64,000 nt of DNA from Gammaproteobacteria bacterium (GTDB taxonomy: Bacteria; Pseudomonadota; Gammaproteobacteria; Steroidobacterales; Steroidobacteraceae), in contig JANXYK010000009.1 in NCBI GenBank assembly GCA_025350055.1, positions 18,302 to 82,301 of the forward strand, given 5' to 3'. Below, in pieces: positions 41,767-49,959 of this stretch; within the stretch, counting starts at the first letter, position 1, and every line of letters starts with the position of its first letter. The notes beneath the pieces were generated by a model that saw only the letters and a list, made by a program, of their open reading frames with translations, ran no database searches and was not told where the DNA came from. The position numbers were made by a program, and so were the translations under genes.

Positions 41767-43155
41767 ATGGAACACTACGACGTCATTGTGATCGGCAGCG
41801 GCCCTGCCGGTGAAGGCGCCGCCATGATGGCCACCAAGAGCGGCAAGAACGTGGCGGTGATCGAACGCCACAACGAAGTCGGTGGCGGCTGCACGCATTG
41901 GGGCACGATACCCAGCAAGGCGCTGCGCCACGCGGTCAAGGTGCTGCGCGATGCGCGGCGCGAACCCCTGCTGCGCTCGCTCCGCTCTGCGCTGCAGATT
42001 GAATTCCCGAAACTGCTGGCCTCGGCCAACAGCGTGATCGAAACCCAGGTGGCGAGCCGGCGCCGCTTCTACGATCGCAATCACGTACCGGTGTATGGCG
42101 GTACGGCCTGGTTCGTGGACGAGCACACGCTCGAGGTGCGCACCAAGACCGGCACGCCTGAGCGCATCAGCGCCGATTACATCGTGATTGCCGCGGGCTC
42201 GCGCCCCTATCATCCGCCCGAGCTCGACTTCAACAATCCGCGCGTGCGCGACAGCGATACGGTGCTGCACTACCACGCCAGCCCCTTTGCGGTGACGATT
42301 TTCGGCGGCGGTGTGATCGGCTGCGAGTACGCCTCGATTTTCTTGAATCTGGGCTGCAAGGTCACGCTGATCAATTCGCAGGAGCGGCTGCTCTCGTTCC
42401 TCGATGACGAGATCGCCGAGGCGCTCTCGTATCACCTGCACGAGCAAGGCTGCGTGATCCGCCACAACGAGAAATTCGCCGGCCTCGAGGCGCGCGTCGA
42501 CGACGTGGTGCTGCAGCTCGAATCGGGTCGGCGCATCAAGTCTGACCTGCTGCTGTGGTGCAATGGGCGCGTGGGCAACAGCGATGGCATGAACATCGAG
42601 GCCGCGGGCGTGGCAGTGGCGGGCCGCGGCCAGATCACCATCAACGAGCACTACCAGACTTCACGTCCTCACATCTATGCAGTCGGGGACCTGGCGGGCC
42701 CGCCGGGCCTGGCGAGCGCCGGCTACGTGCAGGGCTGCCACTCCGTGCAGCACCTGATGAATCCGGAGCATCCCGCGATGCGCCTCGACCTCGTGCCCAG
42801 CGGCATCTACACGCTGCCGGAGATTTCCTCGGTCGGGCTCACCGAACGCGAACTGCTGGCACAGAAGATTCCCTACGAGGTCGGCCACACCAGCTTCAAG
42901 AGCCTGGCGCGCGCGCAGATGACGGATGAAAAAATCGGCATGCTAAAACTGCTGTTCCACACCGAGACCCTCAAGGTGCTGGGCGTGCACTGCTTCGGCG
43001 ATGGCGCGGCCGAGATTGTGCACATCGGCCAGACGGTGATGGCCAGCAACGATCTGAACAACATGCGCTACTTCACCAACGCGACCTTCAACTATCCGAC
43101 CATGGCGGAGGCCTATCGCACCGCCGCCTACAACGGCCTGAACCGCCTGACCTGA
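41767..43155 (+). CDS. sthA: Soluble pyridine nucleotide transhydrogenase
   Basis: SthA is the cytoplasmic FAD enzyme that passes hydride between NADPH and NAD+. The 462-residue protein has the FAD fold (VIVIGSGPAGEGAAMMATKS) and the sub-family motif GGGCTHWGTIPSKALRHAV. There the usual redox disulfide CxxxxC is replaced by Cys42 and Thr47, as in known SthA proteins. It also has the NAD(P) fold (VTIFGGGVIGCEYASIFLNL) and the C-terminal dimerisation domain (HCFGDGAAEIVHIGQ). It follows the csiV-like gene by 58 bp. Confidence 0.93.
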   Translation: MEHYDVIVIGSGPAGEGAAMMATKSGKNVAVIERHNEVGGGCTHWGTIPSKALRHAVKVLRDARREPLLRSLRSALQIEFPKLLASANSVIETQVASRRRFYDRNHVPVYGGTAWFVDEHTLEVRTKTGTPERISADYIVIAAGSRPYHPPELDFNNPRVRDSDTVLHYHASPFAVTIFGGGVIGCEYASIFLNLGCKVTLINSQERLLSFLDDEIAEALSYHLHEQGCVIRHNEKFAGLEARVDDVVLQLESGRRIKSDLLLWCNGRVGNSDGMNIEAAGVAVAGRGQITINEHYQTSRPHIYAVGDLAGPPGLASAGYVQGCHSVQHLMNPEHPAMRLDLVPSGIYTLPEISSVGLTERELLAQKIPYEVGHTSFKSLARAQMTDEKIGMLKLLFHTETLKVLGVHCFGDGAAEIVHIGQTVMASNDLNNMRYFTNATFNYPTMAEAYRTAAYNGLNRLT

Positions 43156-43203
43156 CCTGATCTGGTCGTCGCCGCAGGCAGCGCAAGCCCGGCACGCGCA
43201 TAC

Positions 43204-43230
43204 ACTGACACACGCGCCGAACGTGTCAGT
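43204..43230. terminator. Hairpin between convergent sthA and fic genes
   Basis: ACTGACAC (43204-43211) and GTGTCAGT (43223-43230) form an 8-bp perfect stem between the convergent stop codons at 43155 and 43242. It lacks a clear T run, so it is a weak candidate. Confidence 0.35.
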
Positions 43231-43241
43231 TCAAGTGGCAG

Positions 43242-44618
43242 TTACCGGTTCTGCCATTCGTCCAGTTCCTGCCTGGTAATTCCCAACCCAGCGATCCGCG
43301 ATGCATCCAGGCTCTTGATCTCGGCCTCGACGTCAGAAATGAATTTCTCACGATGCTGCGACTGAACACTCCCAGGCACACGCTCCGTCACCCATTGCGC
43401 CACTTTGCCGAGCGGAGTCTTCGATCGGACCAGGTCGGTCACCAACGCGCGCCGCGCGGTCCGATAAAGTGCCGAGATCTCGTCGAACCCGACTACCCTT
43501 GCCTGAACGTCATAGCGTGCGCAGCTGCGGCGGTACGACCAAGCATAGAGATCCGCAAGCGGCCCGACCTCATTCAGCTCGTACACGGCGATGGTGGCTT
43601 TGAGATACGCGCCCGGGTTCACGTCCACGAATGACGGCGGCACGAAGTCCCCCCGGATCAGGGGAATGATCGACGCGAGGCGAGCCGTACGCTTATTCAC
43701 GTCGATAAAAGCCTGGAGATAGGCAAGGTGCGCGAGCAGGAACAGGCTCTGTTCGAATGGATCCTCGATCGCGCGAGCCTTTGATAACAGTGCTCCCAGG
43801 AGCCGGGACAGGCGCTCGCGACCATCGATCGGGGCATAAGTCGTCCCGCTCACACGGATGCTCTCATCGCGCAGTTGCCCGGCGGCTCCCGGCGCCACGA
43901 GACTGTCGGCCAGGAGGTAATGGATGGTACGGATTGTTTCCTCGTTGGCCTCCAGCGTATCGATGTGACGCACAAGGTAGGCAATAGCTTCCTTGTGATT
44001 GAGGATCATGACGCGCTCGGCGTTGGGCTTGCCAGGTGCGGCGGTCCCCTGGAGCACCAGTCGCTCGGTATCCGCCAGCGTGTAGGTATTGCCTTCAAGC
44101 CGCGAGGAATTGAAGCTGAAGTCGATGAGCAGGCGATCGTAGATCTTGTGAATGTAGGTCCCCGCCTGACGGAAAACCGGATCGCGTTTGCCGAGCGCTC
44201 TCAAGGCGTCCCGCTGCGCAGCAGAGAGGTACGCGGTTTCATTCGGCACGTACGCATCGAGCCACTCTTCGCGGTAGGTCGATGGAGAGCGCGTGTAGAT
44301 GGGCGCCTCGACGCGCTTGATCAGCATCTCGTTGGCTGGAGTAAAGAGCGGGGGCAGCTCGAGCACCAGGCTCTGCTCGCCGTCCACAACAACAGCCCCG
44401 GCCGTGGGCGTGACGAGGGCCGACTGACTGGCCAACCGATAGCGTCGGCCCTTGCGCTCGCCGCTGGATCGGACTTCCCCGTTCTTGACCAGATCCTTGA
44501 GCCAGTTGCGCAGCGTGCGGTCGGGTGTGCCCCCGACGGCCGTGCGCAGCTCGGCAAGCGACATCCACCGATGCGGTGCGTCTCTGAGCGCTGCGAGCAG
44601 GGTTGATTTATCGGCCAT
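43242..44618 (-). CDS. Fic-family protein with N-terminal winged helix; catalytic His replaced by Gln
   Basis: The 458-residue protein has an N-terminal winged helix-turn-helix (about 1-65, GTPDRTLRNWLKDLVKNGEV and RKGRRYRLAS). A linker follows, then an N-terminal inhibitory helix motif SSRLEGN (171-177, the S-x-x-x-E-G/N of class II Fic proteins) and a Fic core. The active loop reads QAFIDVNKR (302-310) where canonical Fic has HPFxDGNGR: the general-base His is Gln302 and both Gly are replaced. AMPylation is therefore unlikely without another mechanism; a DNA-binding sensor role is plausible. The start codon lies inside an octamer repeat, and base composition is somewhat lower in GC than its neighbours. 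Confidence 0.88.
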   Translation of the reverse strand: MADKSTLLAALRDAPHRWMSLAELRTAVGGTPDRTLRNWLKDLVKNGEVRSSGERKGRRYRLASQSALVTPTAGAVVVDGEQSLVLELPPLFTPANEMLIKRVEAPIYTRSPSTYREEWLDAYVPNETAYLSAAQRDALRALGKRDPVFRQAGTYIHKIYDRLLIDFSFNSSRLEGNTYTLADTERLVLQGTAAPGKPNAERVMILNHKEAIAYLVRHIDTLEANEETIRTIHYLLADSLVAPGAAGQLRDESIRVSGTTYAPIDGRERLSRLLGALLSKARAIEDPFEQSLFLLAHLAYLQAFIDVNKRTARLASIIPLIRGDFVPPSFVDVNPGAYLKATIAVYELNEVGPLADLYAWSYRRSCARYDVQARVVGFDEISALYRTARRALVTDLVRSKTPLGKVAQWVTERVPGSVQSQHREKFISDVEAEIKSLDASRIAGLGITRQELDEWQNR

Positions 44619-44690
44619 ATATCGGCCACTGTATCGGCCGTTTTATTAACCTTCAAGGTTTATCGGCCATATATCTGCCATTTACCGGCC
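44609..44690 (-). promoter_or_regulatory. Six-copy octamer array with central palindrome over the fic promoter
   Basis: The minus-strand octamer GGCCGATA occurs at 44616-44609, 44627-44620, 44639-44632 and 44668-44661, with variants GGCAGATA (44679-44672) and GGCCGGTA (44690-44683). All are direct repeats with 11, 12, 29, 11 and 11 bp between starts, i.e. about one helical turn within each group of three. Between the groups is the palindrome AACCTTCAAGGTT (44648-44660). A possible -35 TTGAAG (44656-44651) and -10 TACAGT (44633-44628) with 17-bp spacing would start transcription about three bases before the ATG. It looks like a cooperative operator. Confidence 0.7.
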
Positions 44691-44803
44691 GAAACTGCAA
44701 TTTCAGCCAAAACTCACGGTAGCCTGCAATCGCTGCGCGAGCACGGGGCGCGGTGCCACACAGAAGGCCGTTGGATGTCGTCCCGGACCTGGTGGCCCTG
44801 AAG

Positions 44804-45274
44804 CTATCTGGCGGGCGGCAGGTCCATCGAAGTGCCGGTGTAACGAGTCCACTTCTGCGAAATGCCCAGCAGCGGAATGCCGATGTAGCCGCGCACCTTC
44901 AGCGAGCCCGGAGCCAGCAACTCCACCTGGCATTTGAATTCTTTGCCCTTCTTCGGATCGTAAATCGTGCCGCCGGACCAGTTGCCGTCGCCGTCATACT
45001 TCATGTTGCGCATGATCACCTGGCCGCGCAGCACCAGCTTGCGACGCGCGGGATCCGGGTTCTTCTCATCGGTGAGGCCGGGGTGATCGCCGCCGATGAT
45101 GCGCCCTTCCATGTGGCCATCCGCGGTCACGGTGATCTGGATGATGCCGTCCTTGGGTTCGCTCAGCCAGTTGCCCGCGGCCTGCGCGAGCTTTTCGTCG
45201 GCAGCCCAGGCGCTGGCACCACAGACTGATAGACCCAGCAGCAGCGCCGTCGCCAGTCGCGATGAAATCCCCAT
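44804..45274 (-). CDS. DUF2147 family periplasmic protein
   Basis: The 156-residue precursor has a signal peptide (about 1-24, LATALLLGLSVCGASAWA) and a DUF2147 domain: AGNWLSEPKDGIIQITVTAD, DEKNPDPARRK, WSGGTIYDPKKGKEFKC and LKVRGYIGIPLLGISQKWTR. The family is a small beta-rich periplasmic or extracellular domain of unknown biochemical function. It is monocistronic, 29 bp upstream of the c-di-GMP-like gene stop and on the same strand. Confidence 0.88.
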   Translation of the reverse strand: MGISSRLATALLLGLSVCGASAWAADEKLAQAAGNWLSEPKDGIIQITVTADGHMEGRIIGGDHPGLTDEKNPDPARRKLVLRGQVIMRNMKYDGDGNWSGGTIYDPKKGKEFKCQVELLAPGSLKVRGYIGIPLLGISQKWTRYTGTSMDLPPAR

Positions 45275-45306
45275 GATCCCCTCCTCGTGTGCGGCCGTAG
45301 CCGTTG

Positions 45307-46308
45307 TCAGCGGCCAAAATCCTTGTCGTTCGCTTCCACCACCGGCCCGGCACCAGCGCTACGCGCCCGCGCGAGCGCCTTGCTGGCGGCCTGCAACAGG
45401 ATCTCGGCCTGCTGCTTTGGTCCGGGATTGATCATCGCGATGCCCACGCTGATCGTCACGTATTTGTCGGGGAGCGAGCGCGGATGATGGATGCGCTGCT
45501 CGAGCACGCGCTGGACGATGCCGGCGGCGAAGCCCGCCACCGCGGCCTGATCGGTGTTGCGCGCCAGCGCGCAGATCGTGCCCCCTTCCCAGCGCCCCAC
45601 CAGATCCGAGCCGCGGCGAAAGGCCGCGCTGATCACGCCCGCGAGACGGCGCAGGCAGGCATCGCCTGCAGGTCGGCCGAAAGTGTCGTTATAGGCGCCG
45701 AGCGCATCGACGTCGAACATCAGGAGCGTGAGTGTGCGCGTCTCGCGCTGCGCGCTCAACCAGTCGTGGCGCAGCAGCTCCTCGAAATACGCGCGCGCAC
45801 ACAACCCGGTGAGCCGATCCTCGCGCATCCAGGTGGGCAGGCCACCGATGGTGCGCGCAGCGCTCGCGCGCTCACGCTCGTTCACGGCCCGCTCGCGCTC
45901 ACCGACATCGCGATGGAAACCCACGAAGTGCGTGATTGCGCCAGTTACATCGCGCACCGGCTCGACCAACATTTCGTTCCAGAACTGCGAGCCATCCTTG
46001 CGGTAGTTGCGCATCAGTACGCGCGCGCTGCTGCCGCGCTCCAGCGCCTGGCGCAGGCAGGCGCGCCCTTCCTGCTCGCGATCGCTCCCCTGCAGCACCC
46101 GCAGGTCGGCGCCCAGCAGTTCACCCTGCGCGTAACCCGTGAGGCGCTCGAAGGCGGCATTCGCATACACCAACGGCTGCCCGTCGGCGCGCGCCTCGCA
46201 GATCACGATGCCCTCGGGCGCCGCATCGAGCACGCTGCGCAGGAAGGGCACTGTCCAGGTGCCGGGAGCAGCAGTGTCCACTGGAGCGTTCGCGCTCGAA
46301 TCGTTCAT
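45307..46308 (-). CDS. LOV-like PAS/GGDEF protein with both signature sites degenerate
   Basis: The 333-residue protein has a PAS domain of the LOV subtype (about 20-135: NAAFERLTGYAQGELLGADL, RNYRKDGSQFWNEMLVEPVR, ITHFVGFHRDVGERE). The photoactive GRNCRFLQ motif reads GADLRVLQ, with Leu69 replacing Cys. A GGDEF domain follows (DRLTGLCARAYFEELLRHDW, FDVDALGAYNDTFG), but the signature is EGGTI (241-245) instead of GGDEF. Diguanylate cyclase activity is unlikely; a receptor or protein-interaction role is inferred. It is coupled to nagZ by an ATGA overlap. Confidence 0.87.
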   Translation of the reverse strand: MNDSSANAPVDTAAPGTWTVPFLRSVLDAAPEGIVICEARADGQPLVYANAAFERLTGYAQGELLGADLRVLQGSDREQEGRACLRQALERGSSARVLMRNYRKDGSQFWNEMLVEPVRDVTGAITHFVGFHRDVGERERAVNERERASAARTIGGLPTWMREDRLTGLCARAYFEELLRHDWLSAQRETRTLTLLMFDVDALGAYNDTFGRPAGDACLRRLAGVISAAFRRGSDLVGRWEGGTICALARNTDQAAVAGFAAGIVQRVLEQRIHHPRSLPDKYVTISVGIAMINPGPKQQAEILLQAASKALARARSAGAGPVVEANDKDFGR

Positions 46309-47357
46309 GCGCGGCCACCGTCCATCTGCAGTGGCGCCGGTGCCGTGCAGCGCTGCAGCGCCGCCTGACAGGCGCGCCAGTGTTCCGAGGCCAGCAACGT
46401 AGCGCGCTCCGGGTGCGCGCGCGGGCGCAGCCGGGCGAGGCGCAGATGCGCGGCCGCATCGGGCGCCACCTTGAGTCCGTCGAGCAAGTCGAGCACCGCG
46501 GGGCGTGAGTTGCACACCGGCAGCACGTCGCAACCCGCGTGCAATGCGCGCTGTGCGCGCTCGCAAATGCCGCCGAATTGCGCCGCTCCGGCCATCGACA
46601 GATCGTCGGCGAACACCGTGCCGCGGAAGCACAGCTCGCCGCGCAAAACTTCGCTGATCCAGCGGCGCGAAAGACTGGCCGGCAGTTCATCGACTTTGGG
46701 AAACTGCACATGCGCCACCATCACGGCCGGCAGGCCATTGTCGATCAGGCGGCGATAGGGCGTGAGATCCGCTTCAAGGTCCACGAGCGCGCGACGATCG
46801 ACAGGCAACGCGTGGTGCGAATCGGCAACCACTGCGCCGTGCCCGGGAAAATGCTTGGCGGTGGCCGCCATGCCCGCATCGCGCATGCCGTGCATGTAGG
46901 CCACGGCCATTTCGGCCACGACCTCGGCGCGGCTGTGGAAGGCCCGATCGCCGATCACGGTGGAGAGGCCGTAGTCGAGATCGACGCAGGGTGCGAATGA
47001 GAAATCGAGGCCGCAGGCCAGCAACTCCGAGGCCATCAGCCAGCCATGGCGACGCGCGAGATCGAGGCCAGTAGCGCTCGACTGGTCGAACTGATGACCC
47101 AGCAGCCGCAGCGCCGGCAGCTGCGTGAACCCGGGCCGGAAGCGCTGCACGCGCCCGCCCTCCTGGTCGGCCGCCACCAGCAGCGCCGGGTGGCGTAGCG
47201 AATGCAGCTCGGCGATCAGCGCGCTGAGCTGCTGCGGATCGGCATAGTTGCGTGTGAACAGGATCACGCTGCCGATGAGCGGATGCGCCAGCACCTCGCG
47301 GTCTTCGGGCTTGAGCGTGTGGCCGGCGATGTCGACCATCAGCGGTCCCAGACTCAT
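46305..47357 (-). CDS. nagZ: Beta-N-acetylhexosaminidase NagZ (peptidoglycan recycling)
   Basis: NagZ is a family 3 glycosidase that removes GlcNAc from anhydro-muropeptides in the cytoplasm. The 350-residue protein shows HPLIGSVILFTRNYADPQQL, VAADQEGGRVQRFRPGFTQL, KHFPGHGAVVADSHHALPVD (catalytic Asp-His dyad loop) and VFADDLSMAGAAQFGGI (nucleophile Asp). Its product feeds the AmpD/AmpC-inducer pathway in species that have it; no ampR or ampC is in the window. A degenerate GGDEF gene is coupled downstream. Confidence 0.94.
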   Translation of the reverse strand: MSLGPLMVDIAGHTLKPEDREVLAHPLIGSVILFTRNYADPQQLSALIAELHSLRHPALLVAADQEGGRVQRFRPGFTQLPALRLLGHQFDQSSATGLDLARRHGWLMASELLACGLDFSFAPCVDLDYGLSTVIGDRAFHSRAEVVAEMAVAYMHGMRDAGMAATAKHFPGHGAVVADSHHALPVDRRALVDLEADLTPYRRLIDNGLPAVMVAHVQFPKVDELPASLSRRWISEVLRGELCFRGTVFADDLSMAGAAQFGGICERAQRALHAGCDVLPVCNSRPAVLDLLDGLKVAPDAAAHLRLARLRPRAHPERATLLASEHWRACQAALQRCTAPAPLQMDGGRA

Positions 47358-47470
47358 GGGTTTGGCACGCTACAACGCAATGCTTGGCCTGTCATACCCC
47401 CCATCATAGGCCTTTGGCGGCACCGGTTTCTCTAACGGCTTCTCAGGACCAACCGCGGGGCGCTGGATTT

Positions 47471-48790
47471 TCAGGCCCCGGGGGCCAGTACAGCCACCGA
47501 TTCAACATGCGCGGTCTGCGGGAACATGTCGGCGACGCCGGCCGCCAACAGCTTGAAGCCATGCTCGTGAACCAGCTCACCCAGGTCGCGTGCCAGGCTC
47601 CCGGGGTGGCAGGACACATAGACCAGTCGGCGTGGCGCCAGCCGCGCCAGCATGGGCAGCAGCTCGCGGGCGCCGATCCGCGGCGGGTCGAGCAGCACAT
47701 GGCTGTAGGGGCCGCGCGCCCAGCCAGCGAAATCAATATCGGCACTGGCGAGGTTCGCGCTATGGAACACGGCATTGGCAATGCCATTGGCGGTGGCATT
47801 GCCGGCAGCCCGCGCCACCAGGCCCGCATCGCCTTCCACGCCGACCACGCTCGCGGCCTGGCGCGCCATGGCCAGCGTGAAGTTGCCCAGGCCGCAGAAC
47901 AGGTCGAGCACGCGAGACTGCTCGTCGAGCTCGAGCAGCTGCACGACCCGCGTCACGAGCGTTCGGTTGAGTTCGGCATTGATCTGGATGAAATCGCTGG
48001 GCAGGAATTTCAGCCGCAGCTTGAAATCGGGCAAGACGTAGTCGAGCATGGCTTCGGGCTCGCGCAGCGGCCGCACCGTGCCGAGGCCGCCGGGTTGCAG
48101 ATAGAGGCGCAGGCCGTGGCGCGCCTCGAACTCGAGCAACAACAGCCGATCCGCGTCGCTCGGCGCATCGAGCACGCGCAGCACCAGCACCGTGCACTCA
48201 TCGGCCACCGACGCCTCGACCTGTGGCACACGCTCGCGTATCGACAGCGCCGTGAGCAGCGCGCCCAAGGGCTCGAGCAGGTTGTCGACCGGTGCGCTCA
48301 GGACCTCGCAATGCCTGAGCTCCGCTACGTGCGAGGACAGGCGCTCGCGAAAACCCACCATCGAACGCTCGCGCGAGCGCACGTAGCGCGCGCCGAGCCG
48401 CGCGCGCCGCCGGTATTGCCATTGCGGGCCGGTCACTGGCGCCAGCCATTCGCGCGGCGTCACCTTGCCGATGCGCTCGAGCGCGGCGCGCAATTGCTGT
48501 TGCTTGATCTCGAGCTGCGCGGCGCCATCGAGGTGCTGCAGCGCGCAGCCGCCGCAGGTGCCAAAGTGCGCGCAGCGTGGCGTGACGCGCGCGGCGGCCG
48601 GCTCCAGTACGGCATCGAGCTCGGCCTCATCGTACTGGCTGTGCGCGCGCCGGCGCACGAAGCGCACCAGTTCGCCGGGCAAGGCGCCCGCGACGAACAC
48701 GGCCTTGCCTGCGTGCACGACGCCGGCACCGTCTTGGTTCAGGGACTCGACGCGCCCGGTCTCGGGCTCGCTCGACAATCGCCGCCTCAA
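47471..48790 (-). CDS. rlmD: 23S rRNA (uracil-1939-C5)-methyltransferase RlmD
   Basis: RlmD makes m5U1939. The 439-residue protein has an N-terminal TRAM domain (GRVESLNQDGAGVVHAGKAV), the [4Fe-4S] cysteines CAHFGTCGGC and a further Cys around the RHCE motif, and the SAM-dependent methyltransferase fold (VLDLFCGLGNFTLAMARQAA). The catalytic Cys region is YVSCHPGSLARDL. The start is TTG at 48790 in a TTGA overlap with the exonuclease gene. RumA in the RlmD group rather than RlmC/TrmA is supported by the TRAM domain and cluster. Confidence 0.94.
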   Translation of the reverse strand: MRRRLSSEPETGRVESLNQDGAGVVHAGKAVFVAGALPGELVRFVRRRAHSQYDEAELDAVLEPAAARVTPRCAHFGTCGGCALQHLDGAAQLEIKQQQLRAALERIGKVTPREWLAPVTGPQWQYRRRARLGARYVRSRERSMVGFRERLSSHVAELRHCEVLSAPVDNLLEPLGALLTALSIRERVPQVEASVADECTVLVLRVLDAPSDADRLLLLEFEARHGLRLYLQPGGLGTVRPLREPEAMLDYVLPDFKLRLKFLPSDFIQINAELNRTLVTRVVQLLELDEQSRVLDLFCGLGNFTLAMARQAASVVGVEGDAGLVARAAGNATANGIANAVFHSANLASADIDFAGWARGPYSHVLLDPPRIGARELLPMLARLAPRRLVYVSCHPGSLARDLGELVHEHGFKLLAAGVADMFPQTAHVESVAVLAPGA

Positions 48791-49563
48791 CCGAGCGCCT
48801 CCCAGGCCTGCAGGAACTGCCTGTGGTGTGGCGCACTGCTGGCGCGCAGCAGTGCGCGCAGCCGCTCCAGCTCTTCGGCGTAGCCGCCGGCATCGAGCCG
48901 GCCGCGAAACAACTCAAAGCGCAGCAGGATCAGGTAGGTGTTGAGCACATCGGTCTCGCAATAATCGCGTACTGCCGCGAGCTTGCCCTCGAGCACCGCA
49001 TCCCAGACCTGTGCGCCGGAAAAGCCAAGCTTGCCTGGCAGGCCCAGGAGCGTGGCCATGTCGGACAGCGATGCGCGCGCACGACCCTGGAAGCTCGAGA
49101 GCACATCCATCAGATCGAGGTGCCGCCAGTGATAGCGGCTCAGGTAGTTGTTGTAGCGGAAGCTCGAGTCTTCTTCGCCGGTTTCCCAGTAGCGCGGCGC
49201 ACTTACACCCGCCTTGAGCGCGCGGTAGTGCAGCACCGGCATGTCGAAGCCGCTGCCATTCCAGGACACCAGATCTGGCGTGTATTTGTCGACGCCTTCG
49301 AAGAAGCGCGTGATCAGCTCCGCCTCGCTCGAGGCGAGATCGCCCAGGCTCCACACCTTGAGCTGCTCGTGGGTGCGCAGCACGCAGGAGATGGCCACCA
49401 CTTTGTGCTGCTCGAGCGGCAGGAAATCGCCGCCGCTCTCCTGGCGGCGCACCGCAAACATGGCCTTGGCGACCTGCGCATCGCTCAGGCCCTCGAGGTT
49501 GTGCAGGCGTCGGCCCAGTTCCACATCGGGCACGGTTTCAATGTCGAACACCAGGCGCGTCAT
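48787..49563 (-). CDS. Predicted 3'-5' exonuclease related to DNA polymerase B (COG3298)
   Basis: The 258-residue protein has the RNase H-like DEDD fold. It has ExoI motif FDIETVPD (about 6-13), ExoII in VSWNGSGFDMPVLHYRALKA and ExoIII in YCETDVLNTYLILLRFELFR, each carrying an expected Asp/Glu. It matches the stand-alone PolB exonuclease-like family (COG3298/PF10108). A DNA-repair or RNA role has been suggested but not established. It is coupled by ATGA to acpS and by TTGA to rlmD. Confidence 0.87.
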   Translation of the reverse strand: MTRLVFDIETVPDVELGRRLHNLEGLSDAQVAKAMFAVRRQESGGDFLPLEQHKVVAISCVLRTHEQLKVWSLGDLASSEAELITRFFEGVDKYTPDLVSWNGSGFDMPVLHYRALKAGVSAPRYWETGEEDSSFRYNNYLSRYHWRHLDLMDVLSSFQGRARASLSDMATLLGLPGKLGFSGAQVWDAVLEGKLAAVRDYCETDVLNTYLILLRFELFRGRLDAGGYAEELERLRALLRASSAPHHRQFLQAWEALG

Positions 49564-49949
49564 GACGCCGACTCCTTCATCAGTATGGCGACCGCCACGA
49601 TCAGTCCGGCCTCGTCGGTGAGCGTCACGTGACCATCGCCGACGCCCAGCTTGCGGCGCAGTTTGTCGCCGCGCTCCGAGTAGATCACCTCGGGCTTGCC
49701 CCAGGCGTTCTGCGCCACGCCGATGTCGCGGATCCACATGCCGTGCGCGAAGCCGGTACCGAGCGCCTTGACCAGCGCTTCCTTGGCCGCGAAGCGCATC
49801 GCGATGAAGCGCTCTGGCCGCTGGGTCTTTGCGAGCTGCTCATGCTCGGCCGGCAGCAGCAGATGATTGGTGAAACGCTCGCCAAAGCGCTTCAATGCCG
49901 CAGTGATGCGCGCCTGCTCGAGTACGTCGACGCCGATGCCGTAGATCAT
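49560..49949 (-). CDS. acpS: Holo-[acyl-carrier-protein] synthase
   Basis: AcpS transfers 4'-phosphopantetheine from CoA to apo-ACP. The 129-residue protein shows GIGVDVLEQARITAALKRFG with the Mg-binding Asp and FIAMRFAAKEALVKALGTGF with the second metal ligand Glu and Lys. It closes with HVTLTDEAGLIVAVAIL. It follows pdxJ by about 10 bp at the end of the rnc-era-recO-pdxJ-acpS operon, as in E. coli. Confidence 0.95.
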   Translation of the reverse strand: MIYGIGVDVLEQARITAALKRFGERFTNHLLLPAEHEQLAKTQRPERFIAMRFAAKEALVKALGTGFAHGMWIRDIGVAQNAWGKPEVIYSERGDKLRRKLGVGDGHVTLTDEAGLIVAVAILMKESAS

Positions 49950-49959
49950 GGCCGCAGCA

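Noticed and set aside
47384..48883. 499-codon plus-strand frame antisense to rlmD
   Set aside because: rlmD has intact Fe-S, TRAM and SAM motifs; the antisense product is a low-complexity Gln/His/Arg shadow.
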